DNA of 64,000 bases. It comes from PALSA-612 sp963791225. Lineage in GTDB: Bacteria > Actinomycetota > Thermoleophilia > Gaiellales > Gaiellaceae. The notes below the pieces were generated by a model, which had not been told where the DNA came from, did no database searches, and saw nothing but the letters and a program-made list of their open reading frames with translations. The stretch spans positions 1,240,001 to 1,304,000 of the forward strand of contig CAWBRV010000008.1 of the NCBI GenBank assembly GCA_963791225.1, given 5' to 3'. The position numbers and the translations under genes are program-made. This document shows, one piece after another, positions 1 to 10,400 of this stretch. Each line of letters opens with the position of its first letter. Within the stretch, counting starts at the first letter, position 1.

Positions 1-908
1 GACCCGCAGAAGACGGTGTCGTCCGCCACGGTCACCTTCGCATGCATGTAGTCGTGGACGCTCGTCGGCGTGTACGGCGTCGAGCGCTTGCCCGAGAACT
101 GCGCTCGCGAGAGCACCGTCTGGAGCAGCGGGATCTTCCACGCCGAGACGCCGTTCGTCCGCCACTGAAAGAACACTTCCTCGACCTGCGTCTGGTCGAC
201 GCAGCCCGCCAGGTCGACCTTCCCTTCAGACGCGACCTGGCAGAGCGTGGCCAGGATCGGACCCGAGGTCAGCACCGGCGAGCAGATGCGGATCCGCCGC
301 CGTGCCTGCCCGCACGCCTTGGCAATGCGGTGGGCGAGCGCATCGCCGAACCCTGGACAGAACCAGGGGCGGAGCTCGTCGCCGTCCGCGTCGACCGGCC
401 GCGGCTCGACGAACCCGCTCTTCATCACGTCCTGCTTGTCCCAGAGCTCGACGAACGCGAGCGTGTACGCGGTCGCGAGCCCCGGCGAGTCGACGGTGAC
501 GATCACGTTCTCCTCGCGCGACCACGAGTCGTCCGTCCAGTTGGTCGAGCCGGTCCAGACGGAGGCGCCGTCGCGGACGACGAACTTGTGGTGCATGAGG
601 TCGGGGATCCCCGGGATGGCGCGTGTCGGAACGCTCAGCCGCTCGATGTCCTCGGGCTTCGTCTTCGGCGGCGGCGGCACCGGGATCGGCGCCCGGAAGT
701 CGGCGTTGTAGGCCAGGCGCACGGCAACGCCGCGCTTCGCCGCGGCCTCGATGGCGCCGATCACGACCGTCTCCGTCTCGGCCCCGAGCTTCAGGTCGTA
801 CAGCGCGATGTCGAGGCTCGTCTTCGCCTCTGCGAGGAAGTCGGCGACGAGGTTCGCGATCTCGATCGGCTGCTGGCCGCCGTCCGTGAGCGTCCTGGTT
901 GCGATCAT
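1..908 (-). CDS. Phospholipase D-like protein, C-terminus cut by window edge
   Basis: Reading the minus strand from an ATG at 908, the frame stays open to base 1, giving about 302 residues of a protein that continues beyond the window. Two HKD motifs of the phospholipase D superfamily are visible: HHKFVVRD followed by GSTN in the middle, and HAKVTVADD at the very edge (bases 1-60). Both histidines and lysines needed for the phosphoryl-transfer reaction are present. The start MIATRTLTDGGQQP is followed directly by a conserved-looking segment (SLDIALYDL), so the start fits. No signal peptide is seen, so it is probably cytosolic. The substrate (phospholipid, nucleic acid or other phosphodiester) cannot be told from this sequence. 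The start lies 10 bases from the divergent nitroreductase start. Confidence 0.85.
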   Translation of the reverse strand, partial: MIATRTLTDGGQQPIEIANLVADFLAEAKTSLDIALYDLKLGAETETVVIGAIEAAAKRGVAVRLAYNADFRAPIPVPPPPKTKPEDIERLSVPTRAIPGIPDLMHHKFVVRDGASVWTGSTNWTDDSWSREENVIVTVDSPGLATAYTLAFVELWDKQDVMKSGFVEPRPVDADGDELRPWFCPGFGDALAHRIAKACGQARRRIRICSPVLTSGPILATLCQVASEGKVDLAGCVDQTQVEEVFFQWRTNGVSAWKIPLLQTVLSRAQFSGKRSTPYTPTSVHDYMHAKVTVADDTVFCG

Positions 909-918
909 GTGCGGGACT

Positions 919-1527
919 ATGGACTTTGCGGATGTCCTGCGGCGCCGGAAGGCGGTTCGCAACTACGAGGAGGAGCCGGTTCCGCGCGAGACGCTCGAGC
1001 GGATCGTGGCGCGCGGCCGGCGGATTCCGTCCGGCGGCTTCAGCCAGGGCCTGCGGCTCGTCGTCGTCACCGACCGGGAGACGCGCCACCGGATCGCGGA
1101 ACTCGCGGACGAGCAGGAGTACGTTGCAATGGGGTTCGAGCCGTGGATCTCACGCGCCCCGGCGCACATCGTCATCGGCACGCGCGAGGAGGACTACCAC
1201 GACCGCTACCGCCAGCCGGACAAGCTGCAGGAGGACGGCACGGAGATCCACTGGCCGGTGCCGTACTGGCATGTCGACGCCGGTGCCTCGATGATGCTCC
1301 TGATGCTCGCGGCGGTGGACGAAGGGCTGGCGGCCGGCGTCTTCGGCGTGCTCGACTGGGCGCCGATCTGGGAGCTGCTCGGCATCCCCGAAGATGTCCT
1401 GCCGGTCGCGATCGTCACGGTCGGCAAGCCGGCGCCGGAGCCCGAGGAGCTGGAGGCTCGTCGCAAGGAGGCGATGCGTCGCCGCCGGAAGCCGCTCGAC
1501 GAGGTCGTGCGCTGGGAACGTTGGTAG
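919..1527 (+). CDS. Nitroreductase family FMN oxidoreductase
   Basis: This 202-residue protein has the nitroreductase N-terminus (MDFADVLRRRKAVRNYEEE), where the basic RRRKAVRNY stretch binds FMN phosphate. The middle segment DAGASMMLLMLAAVDEGL and the later GVLDW and GIPEDVLPVAIVTVGKP match the family fold. Such enzymes reduce nitro or quinone substrates with NAD(P)H; the physiological substrate is unknown. The last 20 residues are strongly basic (RRKEAMRRRRKP). ATG 919 is preferred because it gives the usual family start; an in-frame ATG at 907 would add four residues. It is divergent from the PLD gene and overlaps the next gene by 7 bases, so the two downstream genes are probably co-transcribed. 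Confidence 0.9.
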   Translation: MDFADVLRRRKAVRNYEEEPVPRETLERIVARGRRIPSGGFSQGLRLVVVTDRETRHRIAELADEQEYVAMGFEPWISRAPAHIVIGTREEDYHDRYRQPDKLQEDGTEIHWPVPYWHVDAGASMMLLMLAAVDEGLAAGVFGVLDWAPIWELLGIPEDVLPVAIVTVGKPAPEPEELEARRKEAMRRRRKPLDEVVRWERW

Positions 1528-2030
1528 AGCGTCTGGCCCGCGCGAGCATCGGCGAGACCCACAACCAGTACGCACGCTCGCCCCTTCGCCGTAAACGCCT
1601 CGCCGACTACCTCGCCTCGCGGAGCGATGCGCCCCTGCTGCTCGTCGGCGAAGCCGCCGGCTATCGCGGCGCGCGTGTCTCGGGCCTCCCCTTCACGTCC
1701 GAGCGGCAGCTGACCGGGACCGGCCCCGGCGAGGCGACGGCGACGATCGTCCACCGCGTGCTCGAAGAGCTCTGCATCGAGGAGCACGTGCTCCTCTGGA
1801 ACGTCGTCCCGACCCATCCCGGCACCGAGACGTCGAACCGTCGGCCGAGCCGGGCTGAGATCGAGGCGGGATTGCCGTTCCTGCGCGAGTTCGCCGCCGG
1901 CCGGCACGCCGTCGCCGTCGGCCGCGTTGCGCACGCGGTGCTCGGCGGCCCGTACGTCCGCCATCCTTCGCACGGCGGCGCGGAGGCGTTTAGGGCGAGC
2001 ATGCAGGCGCTCGTTTCCTCGCTCGCTTGA
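1521..2030 (+). CDS. Uracil-DNA glycosylase superfamily protein
   Basis: The 169-residue product shows UDG-superfamily features: the active-site-like segment GEAAGYRGARVSGLPFTSE, then NVVPTHPGTETSNRRPSRAE (the N-x-x-P-x-H-P signature of a small bacterial UDG group) and a late VGRVAHAVLGGPYVRHPSHGG carrying the HPS motif that contacts the minor groove. The predicted role is removal of uracil from DNA in base-excision repair. No ATG or GTG lies near the expected start; TTG 1521, overlapping the nitroreductase stop, is the only sensible one and is not certain. No iron-sulfur cysteines are present, which separates it from family 4 and 5 enzymes. Confidence 0.8.
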   Translation: MVERLARASIGETHNQYARSPLRRKRLADYLASRSDAPLLLVGEAAGYRGARVSGLPFTSERQLTGTGPGEATATIVHRVLEELCIEEHVLLWNVVPTHPGTETSNRRPSRAEIEAGLPFLREFAAGRHAVAVGRVAHAVLGGPYVRHPSHGGAEAFRASMQALVSSLA

Positions 2031-2090
2031 CAAGAACGGCGATCGAGGTGACCACGTCGTAACGTCCACGGACCGCTGCGGCGTCAGGGC

Positions 2091-3206
2091 GTGTGCGCCG
2101 CTTTGCCGTCCAGGGGAGCATCGAGCGGAGGCGGGTCGGGCTGGTTCCTGGTTGCGGTGGCGGCGGTCGTCGCGGCCGTGTTTGCCTCAACCGCTCTAGC
2201 TGCGCACGACCTGGACAAGATTCACTCCTGCGTGCAGAGTGGCGGGTCGGGAAGCCGCGGCAGCGTCAGGATCATCTACGCGCCGGCCGTCTATCCGACG
2301 AGGAATATTTACGGGAACCCCTCGGCCGGGTGCGGCATGACCGAGGTCGAGATCGACTGGGCTCAGAGTCCCGCCGGCGGCGTTACGGGGCCGACCGGCC
2401 CGCGGGGGCCAACGGGAGTGCGCGGACCGACCGGCGCCCGCGGTCCGACAGGACCGACCGGGCGCGGACCGACCGGGGCCGGCACGACGGGAGCAACAGG
2501 AACGACAGGCGCGACAGGCGCGACCGGCGCGACCGGGGCGACGGGAGCCGGAGCGACGGGCGCGACTGGAGGGGCGGGCGTGACGGGAGCCACGGGCCTT
2601 CGCGGGCCGACCGGCCTTCTGGGTCCCACGGGATCTAGTGGGGCGACGGGCGCAACGGGTGCGACTGGAGGAGCCGGAGCGACGGGCGCGACTGGAGGCG
2701 TGGGCGTGACGGGAGCCACGGGCCTTCGCGGTCCGACCGGCCTCCTGGGTCCCACCGGCGCCACGGGAGCGACGGGCGCCACCGGAGCCAGAGGCGCGAG
2801 CGGGGCGACGGGAGCCGGAGCCACGGGCGCGACCGGAGGAACAGGGCCAGCGGGCGCCACCGGCCTTCGCGGGCCGACCGGCCTCAAGGGACCCACCGGA
2901 ACGACCGGCAACAGAGGGCCGACGGGACCGGCTGGGGTCGGGAATGTCCAACTGGGGACCACTGCCACTGCAAGCGTCGACGGATCGAACGCCGGCAACC
3001 TCTCGGGGAGCGCGGTCTCGACCTGTCCGACCGGGTCAACGGCAATCGGTGCAAACATCACGTTCTCCGAGACCGGGGGAGCAGTCGGCGGGGACCACAA
3101 CTCGACTCGAATCGGCACCACCCAGTGGAGCGCCGACGCGGTTGTCGTCCGTGCCGGCACCGGTGCGACCACCGTCGCGATCAACGTCACGGCCATCTGT
3201 GTCTGA
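2091..3206 (+). CDS. Secreted collagen-like protein with Gly-X-Thr repeats
   Basis: This 371-residue protein starts at GTG 2091. It has a hydrophobic export signal or anchor at residues 20-38 (WFLVAVAAVVAAVFASTALA), a short N-domain with two cysteines, then about 185 residues of uninterrupted Gly-X-Y triplets (roughly 2377-2940), and a C-terminal globular domain of about 90 residues. Triplets are mostly GAT and GPT, so threonine replaces hydroxyproline in the Y position, as in BclA-type bacterial collagens where such Thr are often glycosylated. A longer block (TGATGLRGPTGLLGPTG) recurs three times, showing growth by tandem duplication. The likely role is a surface filament or trimeric stalk; this is inference. 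No partner gene is adjacent. Confidence 0.8.
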   Translation: MCAALPSRGASSGGGSGWFLVAVAAVVAAVFASTALAAHDLDKIHSCVQSGGSGSRGSVRIIYAPAVYPTRNIYGNPSAGCGMTEVEIDWAQSPAGGVTGPTGPRGPTGVRGPTGARGPTGPTGRGPTGAGTTGATGTTGATGATGATGATGAGATGATGGAGVTGATGLRGPTGLLGPTGSSGATGATGATGGAGATGATGGVGVTGATGLRGPTGLLGPTGATGATGATGARGASGATGAGATGATGGTGPAGATGLRGPTGLKGPTGTTGNRGPTGPAGVGNVQLGTTATASVDGSNAGNLSGSAVSTCPTGSTAIGANITFSETGGAVGGDHNSTRIGTTQWSADAVVVRAGTGATTVAINVTAICV

Positions 3207-3255
3207 CGCGGGTGCATGACGCCCTCGCGGCCTGCCCGCTGAGAGCGGATTCGGC

Positions 3256-3289
3256 TACACTTCTTCGTCGGCGGACGCCTGGTCCGCCG
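3256..3289 (+). promoter_or_regulatory. rplM-rpsI promoter -10 and 5' leader hairpin
   Basis: TACACT at 3256-3261 looks like a -10 box; no good -35 is visible. A start near 3268 would put a perfect 8-bp hairpin (CGGCGGAC, loop GCCTG, GTCCGCCG; 3269-3289) at the very 5' end of the mRNA, followed by CTTTTA and the rplM ATG at 3304. It may stabilise the mRNA or act as an L13/S9 leader; function is inferred. Confidence 0.4.
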
Positions 3290-3303
3290 CTTTTACGTCC
3301 GAG

Positions 3304-3738
3304 ATGAAGACCTGGAACGCGAAACCCGGCGAGATCGAGCGCGAGTGGCATCTCGTGGATGCCGAGGGGCAGACCCTCGGCCGTCTCGCGACGCACATCG
3401 CCGACACGCTGCGCGGCAAGAACAAGCCGCAGTACACACCCCACGTCGACACCGGTGACTTCGTCGTCGTCGTGAACGCCGAGAAGGTCGCGGTCACGGG
3501 CAAGAAGCTCGACGACAAGATCTATTACCGGCATTCGGGCTACCCGGGTGGCCTGCGCCAGCGGACGCTCCGCGAGCAGCTCGCGCGGAGGCCGGAAGAG
3601 GTCATCCGCAAGGCCGTGAAGGGGATGCTGCCGCGCAACCGGCTTTCCCGCGCGCAGCTCCGTAAGCTGAAGATCTACGCCGGCCCCGAGCATCCGCATA
3701 CGGCACAGGAACCGAAGGAGCTGAAGACGAGATCGTGA
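3304..3738 (+). CDS. rplM: 50S ribosomal protein L13
   Basis: This is a full-length L13 of 144 residues (usual 142-147). The N-terminus KTWNAKPGEIEREWHLVDA, the segment LGRLATHIADTLRGKNKP and the signature KAVKGMLPRNRLSRAQLRKL are all present. L13 binds 23S rRNA and assembles early into the large subunit. It leads the rplM-rpsI pair, overlapping rpsI by 4 bases (GTGA), and glmM and glmS follow on the same strand, the usual order in actinobacteria. The -10-like TACACT and leader hairpin lie just upstream. Confidence 0.98.
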   Translation: MKTWNAKPGEIEREWHLVDAEGQTLGRLATHIADTLRGKNKPQYTPHVDTGDFVVVVNAEKVAVTGKKLDDKIYYRHSGYPGGLRQRTLREQLARRPEEVIRKAVKGMLPRNRLSRAQLRKLKIYAGPEHPHTAQEPKELKTRS

Positions 3739-4133
3739 CGCCAGAGTTGGCCACCTACCAGGGAACGGGCAAGCGGAAGACCTCCGTCGCCCGCGTGATC
3801 CTCCGACCCGGCGACGGAAGCTGGTGGATCAACGGGCGCACCCTCGACGAGTATTTCCCGCGCCTCATCCACCGGGCGCAGGTGCAGGCCCCGCTCAGGG
3901 TCGCGGGCGCCGAGGGCACGTACGACGTCCGCATCCGCCTCCACGGCGGGGGCCCGAGCGGACAGGCAGGCGCGGCGCGCCACGGCATTGCCCGGGCGCT
4001 CGTCGAGGCCGACCCGGAGCTGCGCGTCCCGCTCAAGCGCGAGGGCTTTCTCGCCCGCGATGCCCGCGCGGTCGAGCGGAAGAAGGCCGGCCTGAAGAAG
4101 GCCCGCAAGGCCCCGCAGTGGGCCAAGCGCTAG
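3735..4133 (+). CDS. rpsI: 30S ribosomal protein S9
   Basis: S9 of 132 residues starts at GTG 3735 inside the rplM stop, so translation is probably coupled. Family hallmarks are TGKRKTSVARV near the N-terminus, GGGPSGQAGAARHGIARAL in the centre and the C-terminal KKARKAPQWAKR tail. In S9 the basic tail reaches the P-site tRNA on the small subunit. The usual ending is QFSKR; here it is QWAKR, a mild variation that keeps the terminal Lys-Arg. The glmM start is 14 bases downstream. Confidence 0.98.
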   Translation: MTPELATYQGTGKRKTSVARVILRPGDGSWWINGRTLDEYFPRLIHRAQVQAPLRVAGAEGTYDVRIRLHGGGPSGQAGAARHGIARALVEADPELRVPLKREGFLARDARAVERKKAGLKKARKAPQWAKR

Positions 4134-4147
4134 CCTCGACCCCGCAT

Positions 4148-5413
4148 ATGCGCAGGTACTTCGGCACCGACGGGGTACGTGGCGTCGTCGGACAGGACCT
4201 GACGCCCGCGCTCGTCGAGCGGCTGGGCCGGGCGGTGACGCTCTGGCAGGGTGGCGGGGCGGTGCTGATCGGCCGCGACACCCGCGCCTCCGGTCGTGAG
4301 CTCGAGCGCGCGTTCGCGTCCGGCGTCGCCTCCGCGGGCGGCAACGCCATGCTCGCAGGGGTGCTGCCGACCCCCGCCGTCGCGCTGCTCGCACTCGATC
4401 TCGGCGCCGTCATCTCCGCTTCGCACAACCCGCCCGAGTACAACGGCGTCAAGCTCTTCGACGGCCAGGGGCAGAAGCTGACGGACGAGGCCGAGGAGCA
4501 GATCGAGGCGCTGCTCGGCGAGCCTCCGCGCAACGCGGACCAGGGGCGAATCGACAACATCGACGTCGTCCACGGCAGCTATGTCGACCATGTGATCGAG
4601 CGCTTCGCCGAGGACCTCGAGGACGTCAAGATCGGCGTCGACTGCGCCAACGGCGCCTACTCCGGCATCGCCCCGGCCGCGTTCGAGCGGCTCGGCGCGC
4701 GCGTGACCGCGATCGGCGACCGCCCGGACGGGAACAACATCAACGTCGGCTGCGGCGCCACCGATCTGCGCGCCTTGCAACAGACTGTTACGAGGGAAGG
4801 GCTCGACCTCGGCGTCGCGTTCGACGGGGACGGCGACCGGATGCTGGCGGTCGACGAGCGCGGTCAGGCGATCGACGGCGACCAGATCCTCGCGGTCCTC
4901 GCGCTCGAGCTCGGCGTCGATCTCGTCGCCGTGACGACGATGGCGAACCTCGGCCTCCACCGCCTGCTCGCGGAGCGCGGGATCCGCGTCGTGACGACGG
5001 ATGTCGGCGACCGCTACGTGCTGGAGGCGCTCCAACGCGAGGGCGGCGTGCTCGGCGGTGAGCAGTCCGGGCACCTGATCTACCTCGAGGGCCACGTCAC
5101 GGGCGACGGCCTCGTCGCAGCGCTGCTCCTCTGCCGCGCGCTTCGCGGCCGGACACTGTCCGAGGCGGTTTCCGTGATGGAGCGCTTCCCGCAGGTGAAG
5201 GAGAACGTCCGCGTGGCGGTGAAGGTGCTGACACCGGCGATCCTCGAGTGGGTCGCAGAGACGAACGGCGCGCTCGCGGGGCGGGGTCGCGTGCTCGTGC
5301 GGCCGAGCGGCACGGAGCCGGTTGTCAGAGTGCTCGCGGAGGCCGAAAATGAGGAGGAGGCTCAAAAACTCTGTGGTACCATCGCTTCGCTCGTCAGCAC
5401 GGAGCTCGGTTGA
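4148..5413 (+). CDS. glmM: Phosphoglucosamine mutase
   Basis: GlmM (421 residues, a little shorter than the usual 440-450) converts glucosamine-6-phosphate to glucosamine-1-phosphate for UDP-GlcNAc, peptidoglycan and lipid precursors. It begins MRRYFGTDGVRG. The phosphoserine loop ISASHNPPEYNG places the catalytic serine near residue 92, the magnesium loop is FDGDGDR, the sugar loop GGEQSGH, and the phosphate-binding loop RPSGTEP. All four domains are complete. ATG 4148 fits the conserved start. It lies 14 bases after rpsI and 82 bases before glmS, which makes its substrate, so the two form a functional pair. Confidence 0.97.
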   Translation: MRRYFGTDGVRGVVGQDLTPALVERLGRAVTLWQGGGAVLIGRDTRASGRELERAFASGVASAGGNAMLAGVLPTPAVALLALDLGAVISASHNPPEYNGVKLFDGQGQKLTDEAEEQIEALLGEPPRNADQGRIDNIDVVHGSYVDHVIERFAEDLEDVKIGVDCANGAYSGIAPAAFERLGARVTAIGDRPDGNNINVGCGATDLRALQQTVTREGLDLGVAFDGDGDRMLAVDERGQAIDGDQILAVLALELGVDLVAVTTMANLGLHRLLAERGIRVVTTDVGDRYVLEALQREGGVLGGEQSGHLIYLEGHVTGDGLVAALLLCRALRGRTLSEAVSVMERFPQVKENVRVAVKVLTPAILEWVAETNGALAGRGRVLVRPSGTEPVVRVLAEAENEEEAQKLCGTIASLVSTELG

Positions 5414-5495
5414 TCGTCGGCGGCGCTGCCGGCGGCCAGGCCGGGCTCGTCGTGTTTCGAGGATGCATCACCCCGACATGATGGAGGAGGCCTGA

Positions 5496-7325
<1,830 letters not shown>

Positions 7326-7425
7326 CCCCCGGCGCAGGCGCGTTACCCGCGTGTTGGCCGCGCAGTGCACGGTGGCCCTGCGGTGGACTGCAAGAGACGC
7401 GTACGCGCTATGAGGGTTTCCCCTG

Positions 7426-10400
7426 ATGCCGGCGGGGAGTCTGCCTGATGCACTCGTGCCGGTCGAACTCCAAGGTGAGGCTGTGGGTGTCGATGTGACC
7501 TCAGGCTCCGATGTTCGGCTCGAAGAGCTCGAGCGGCGGATTCAGACGCTCGAGGGCGAGCTCGCCGACCTGCGCGCGCTCGTTGCGCCGGGGCTCGCGC
7601 TGGAGGCCGAGTCTCGATTCGAACCCCTGCCGGAGCCCGACCCGGAGCCGGAGCCCGAATCTGAGCCAGAGCCGGAGCCTCGTTTCGTACCGGAGCCCGA
7701 GCCGAAGGTGGTTGTCGATCCACGGGACCTCCGCCGGAAGCTCGCCGAACTCGACCGGATCCGCGAGCAAGCGCTCTGGAGATCCGACCTGCCCGCGCTC
7801 CGCGAGGTTCGTCGGCTCGTGCGTCGGCTCGAGCCGGACTTCGCGGCCGCCGGTCTCGCCTCGCAGACGGTGGCGCTCGAGCGGGCGATCGACGAGGCGA
7901 TCCAGTTCCTCGGCATGCCTCCCGAGCCGGAGGCGGCCGCACCCGGGCCGCCGCCGACATGGGAGCCTGCACCCGCCCGTCCGCGGCCCGAGGCGACCCC
8001 GCCCTCGCCGCCGCGGCCGCCGGCCTTCACGTTCCCCGAGCTGAGCTTCTCCGACCTGCTGGGGGCGAAGGCCCTCGCGATTGCGGGCGGCATCGTGACG
8101 CTCCTCGGGATCGTCTTCTTCTTCATCCTCGCCGTAAACCGCGGCTGGATCGGCCCCGGAGGGCGGGTGGCTATGGGCGCGATCGCCGCAGCGGGCGTGT
8201 ACGCCGGCGGCCTCTGGCTCCGGCGCCGCTACGGGGAGACGGACTCCTCGCTCGCCGCGGTCGCTGCCGGGATCGCGGGCGGCTATGCCGTGCTGCTGGC
8301 TGCCACCGCGCTCTACGACTTCGTGAGCGACCCGGTCGCGCTCGTGCTGGCCGCCGGGATCGCCACGGTCGGCCTGGTCACGGCACTGCGCTGGAACTCG
8401 CAGATCGTCGCAGGGATCGGGCTCCTCGGGGCGATGCTCGCACCGCTCGCCATCGCCCTGCAGGGGGGCGTGTCGGTCGTCGGCACGTGGTTCGTCGCAT
8501 TGATGGCGGTTGCGACCGCGACCGTGGCGGTGCGCCAACGGTGGAAGATCCTGCTCGTCGTCGGTGCGGCCGCCGGGCTCGTGCAGGCGCTCGCGCTCGT
8601 GCTGCAGCCCGAGTACCGGGGGCAGTCGCCGGTCGAGATCGTCGCGCTCGCGGCCGTCTTCGCCGCGATCACGGTCGGGACCGGCATCGCCCTGCAGCGG
8701 CGCGAGGCAACGATCGCCATACGCCCGATGGTTACGTCGTTCCTGTTCGTGGGCACGTCGTTCGCGGTCCTGAGCATGCTGCGCCTCTATGGCAGCACCG
8801 AGTCGCGCGGCGTCGCGCTGCTCGCGGTCGCGATCGCGCTCGGAGCCGTCGCCGCGATTTACTTCCCGCGGCGGGCCTGCGGCGACCTGAGCGCCCTGCT
8901 CGGCGCCCTCGCTTTGATCGTCGGAGGGATCGCGTTCGGCGAGCTGATGAACGGCAGTCCGCTCGCATTCGCGTGGGCAGGCGAGGCGGCGGTGCTCGCG
9001 TGGCTCGCCCGGCAGGTCAAGGACATCCGCTACCAGCTCTGGGCTCTCGTCTACTTCACCGCCGCGCTCATCCACGTGCTCGCTCTCGACGTGCCGCCGT
9101 CGCACTTGTTCAAGCCGCTCGAGACGGCCGCCGGCGGCGCCCTCGCCGTTGTCGCCGTCGGTGCCGCCTCGGCGGCGATCGCATACTTCGCCCCCCGGCG
9201 GCGAATTCAGCTCGGCCGCCACGGCGGCTTCTTCGGTGCGTTCGATCCCGTCTTCCTGACCCTGGCCGACAGCCAGCGTCTTCTCCGCATCGTGGGGTAC
9301 TGCCTGGCGGCTGTCGCTGCCGTCTATGCCCTCTCGCTGGGCGTGCTCGCGGCCTTCTCGAGCTTCGATTGGGGCCATGTGGCGATGTACACGCTCTGGA
9401 GCGCGATCGGGCTCGGCCTTTACGCGTTCGGTCTGCGACCACGCCGGTTCGCGTTCCGCTTTGCCGCCCTCGCGTGGCTCGTCCTCACGAACGTCGCGGC
9501 GATCGCCAACGGCCAGGCGGAACTCATCTCGACCGCGCGGGCGGCTGCCTGCCTCGTTGCCGGCATCTCCCTGCTCGCGGTGTCGCTCATCGAGCTCTTC
9601 GTGGTGCTCGCGCCGCGCTTCCGGAGCCTTTCGGACGACGTGCGCGTGGTGTGGCTCGGATCGGCCTTCGGGACAGTCGTGGTGGCAGTCGCAGCGCTGT
9701 CCGTCGGGATCGTGTCCGCGATTCCGAGCTACGACTGGGGCCGCGTCGCGATGTTCTCGATGTGGAGCGCGCTCGGCCTCGGCATGGCGCTCGCGGCGTT
9801 CCGGCGGAAGGCGGGGGAGATCCGCGCCGGCGCTCTCGTCGGCCTGCTGGTGACCGATGCCGCCGCGATCTGGACCGGCTTGGCGCTCCTCGGCCGTGAC
9901 GCACGCGCGACGTCCTGCCTGATCGCGGGGCTGGCTCTGCTCACCGCGGCGCTCGTCGAGCTGTTCCTCGTCATCGCGCCGCGGTACTCGAAGCTGAGTG
10001 CGGATGCGCGCGCGGCTTGGCTCACGTTCGGTTGGGCGGCAGCCGTCACGTCCGTCGCCGCCCTCTCCGTCGGCGTCGTCGCGGCGATCCCGAGCTACGA
10101 CTGGGGTCGCGTCACGATGTTCGCCGTCTGGAGCGCGCTCGGGCTGGGCGTCCTCGTCGCCGCGCTCCGCCGCCGCGCGCCGGAGCTCGTGTCGGGCGGC
10201 GCCGCGGCGCTCGGCATCACCCTCGTCGTCTCGTTCGAGGTCGGCGAGCGTTATCTGCAGGCCACTCCGCGCGGGGTCACGTTCGTAGTCGTCGGTGCCA
10301 CGGTGCTGCTCGCCGCGCTGGCCCTCCAGCTCCTGCCGCGCAGGGACGACCTGTCGCCGGTGGCGCTCGGCTTCGTCCTTGCGAGCGTCGGCATGGGCCT

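Noticed and set aside
42..1520. Plus-strand frame opposite the phospholipase D-like gene and through the nitroreductase
   Set aside because: Only the part from 1521 encodes a recognisable protein (the glycosylase); the rest is Arg-rich antisense or off-frame sequence.
2027..2065. Promoter for the collagen-like gene, TTGACA at 2027-2032
   Set aside because: There is no -10 box 16-18 bases downstream; TAACGT at 2060 is 27 bases away.
2377..2940. CRISPR-like or short tandem DNA repeat array
   Set aside because: The periodicity is of 9 bases (Gly-X-Y codons) in one long reading frame, with no spacers.
5414..5495. glmS ribozyme riboswitch
   Set aside because: The 82-base leader is too short and shows none of the conserved pairing or cleavage sequence; the ribozyme is mainly found in Firmicutes.
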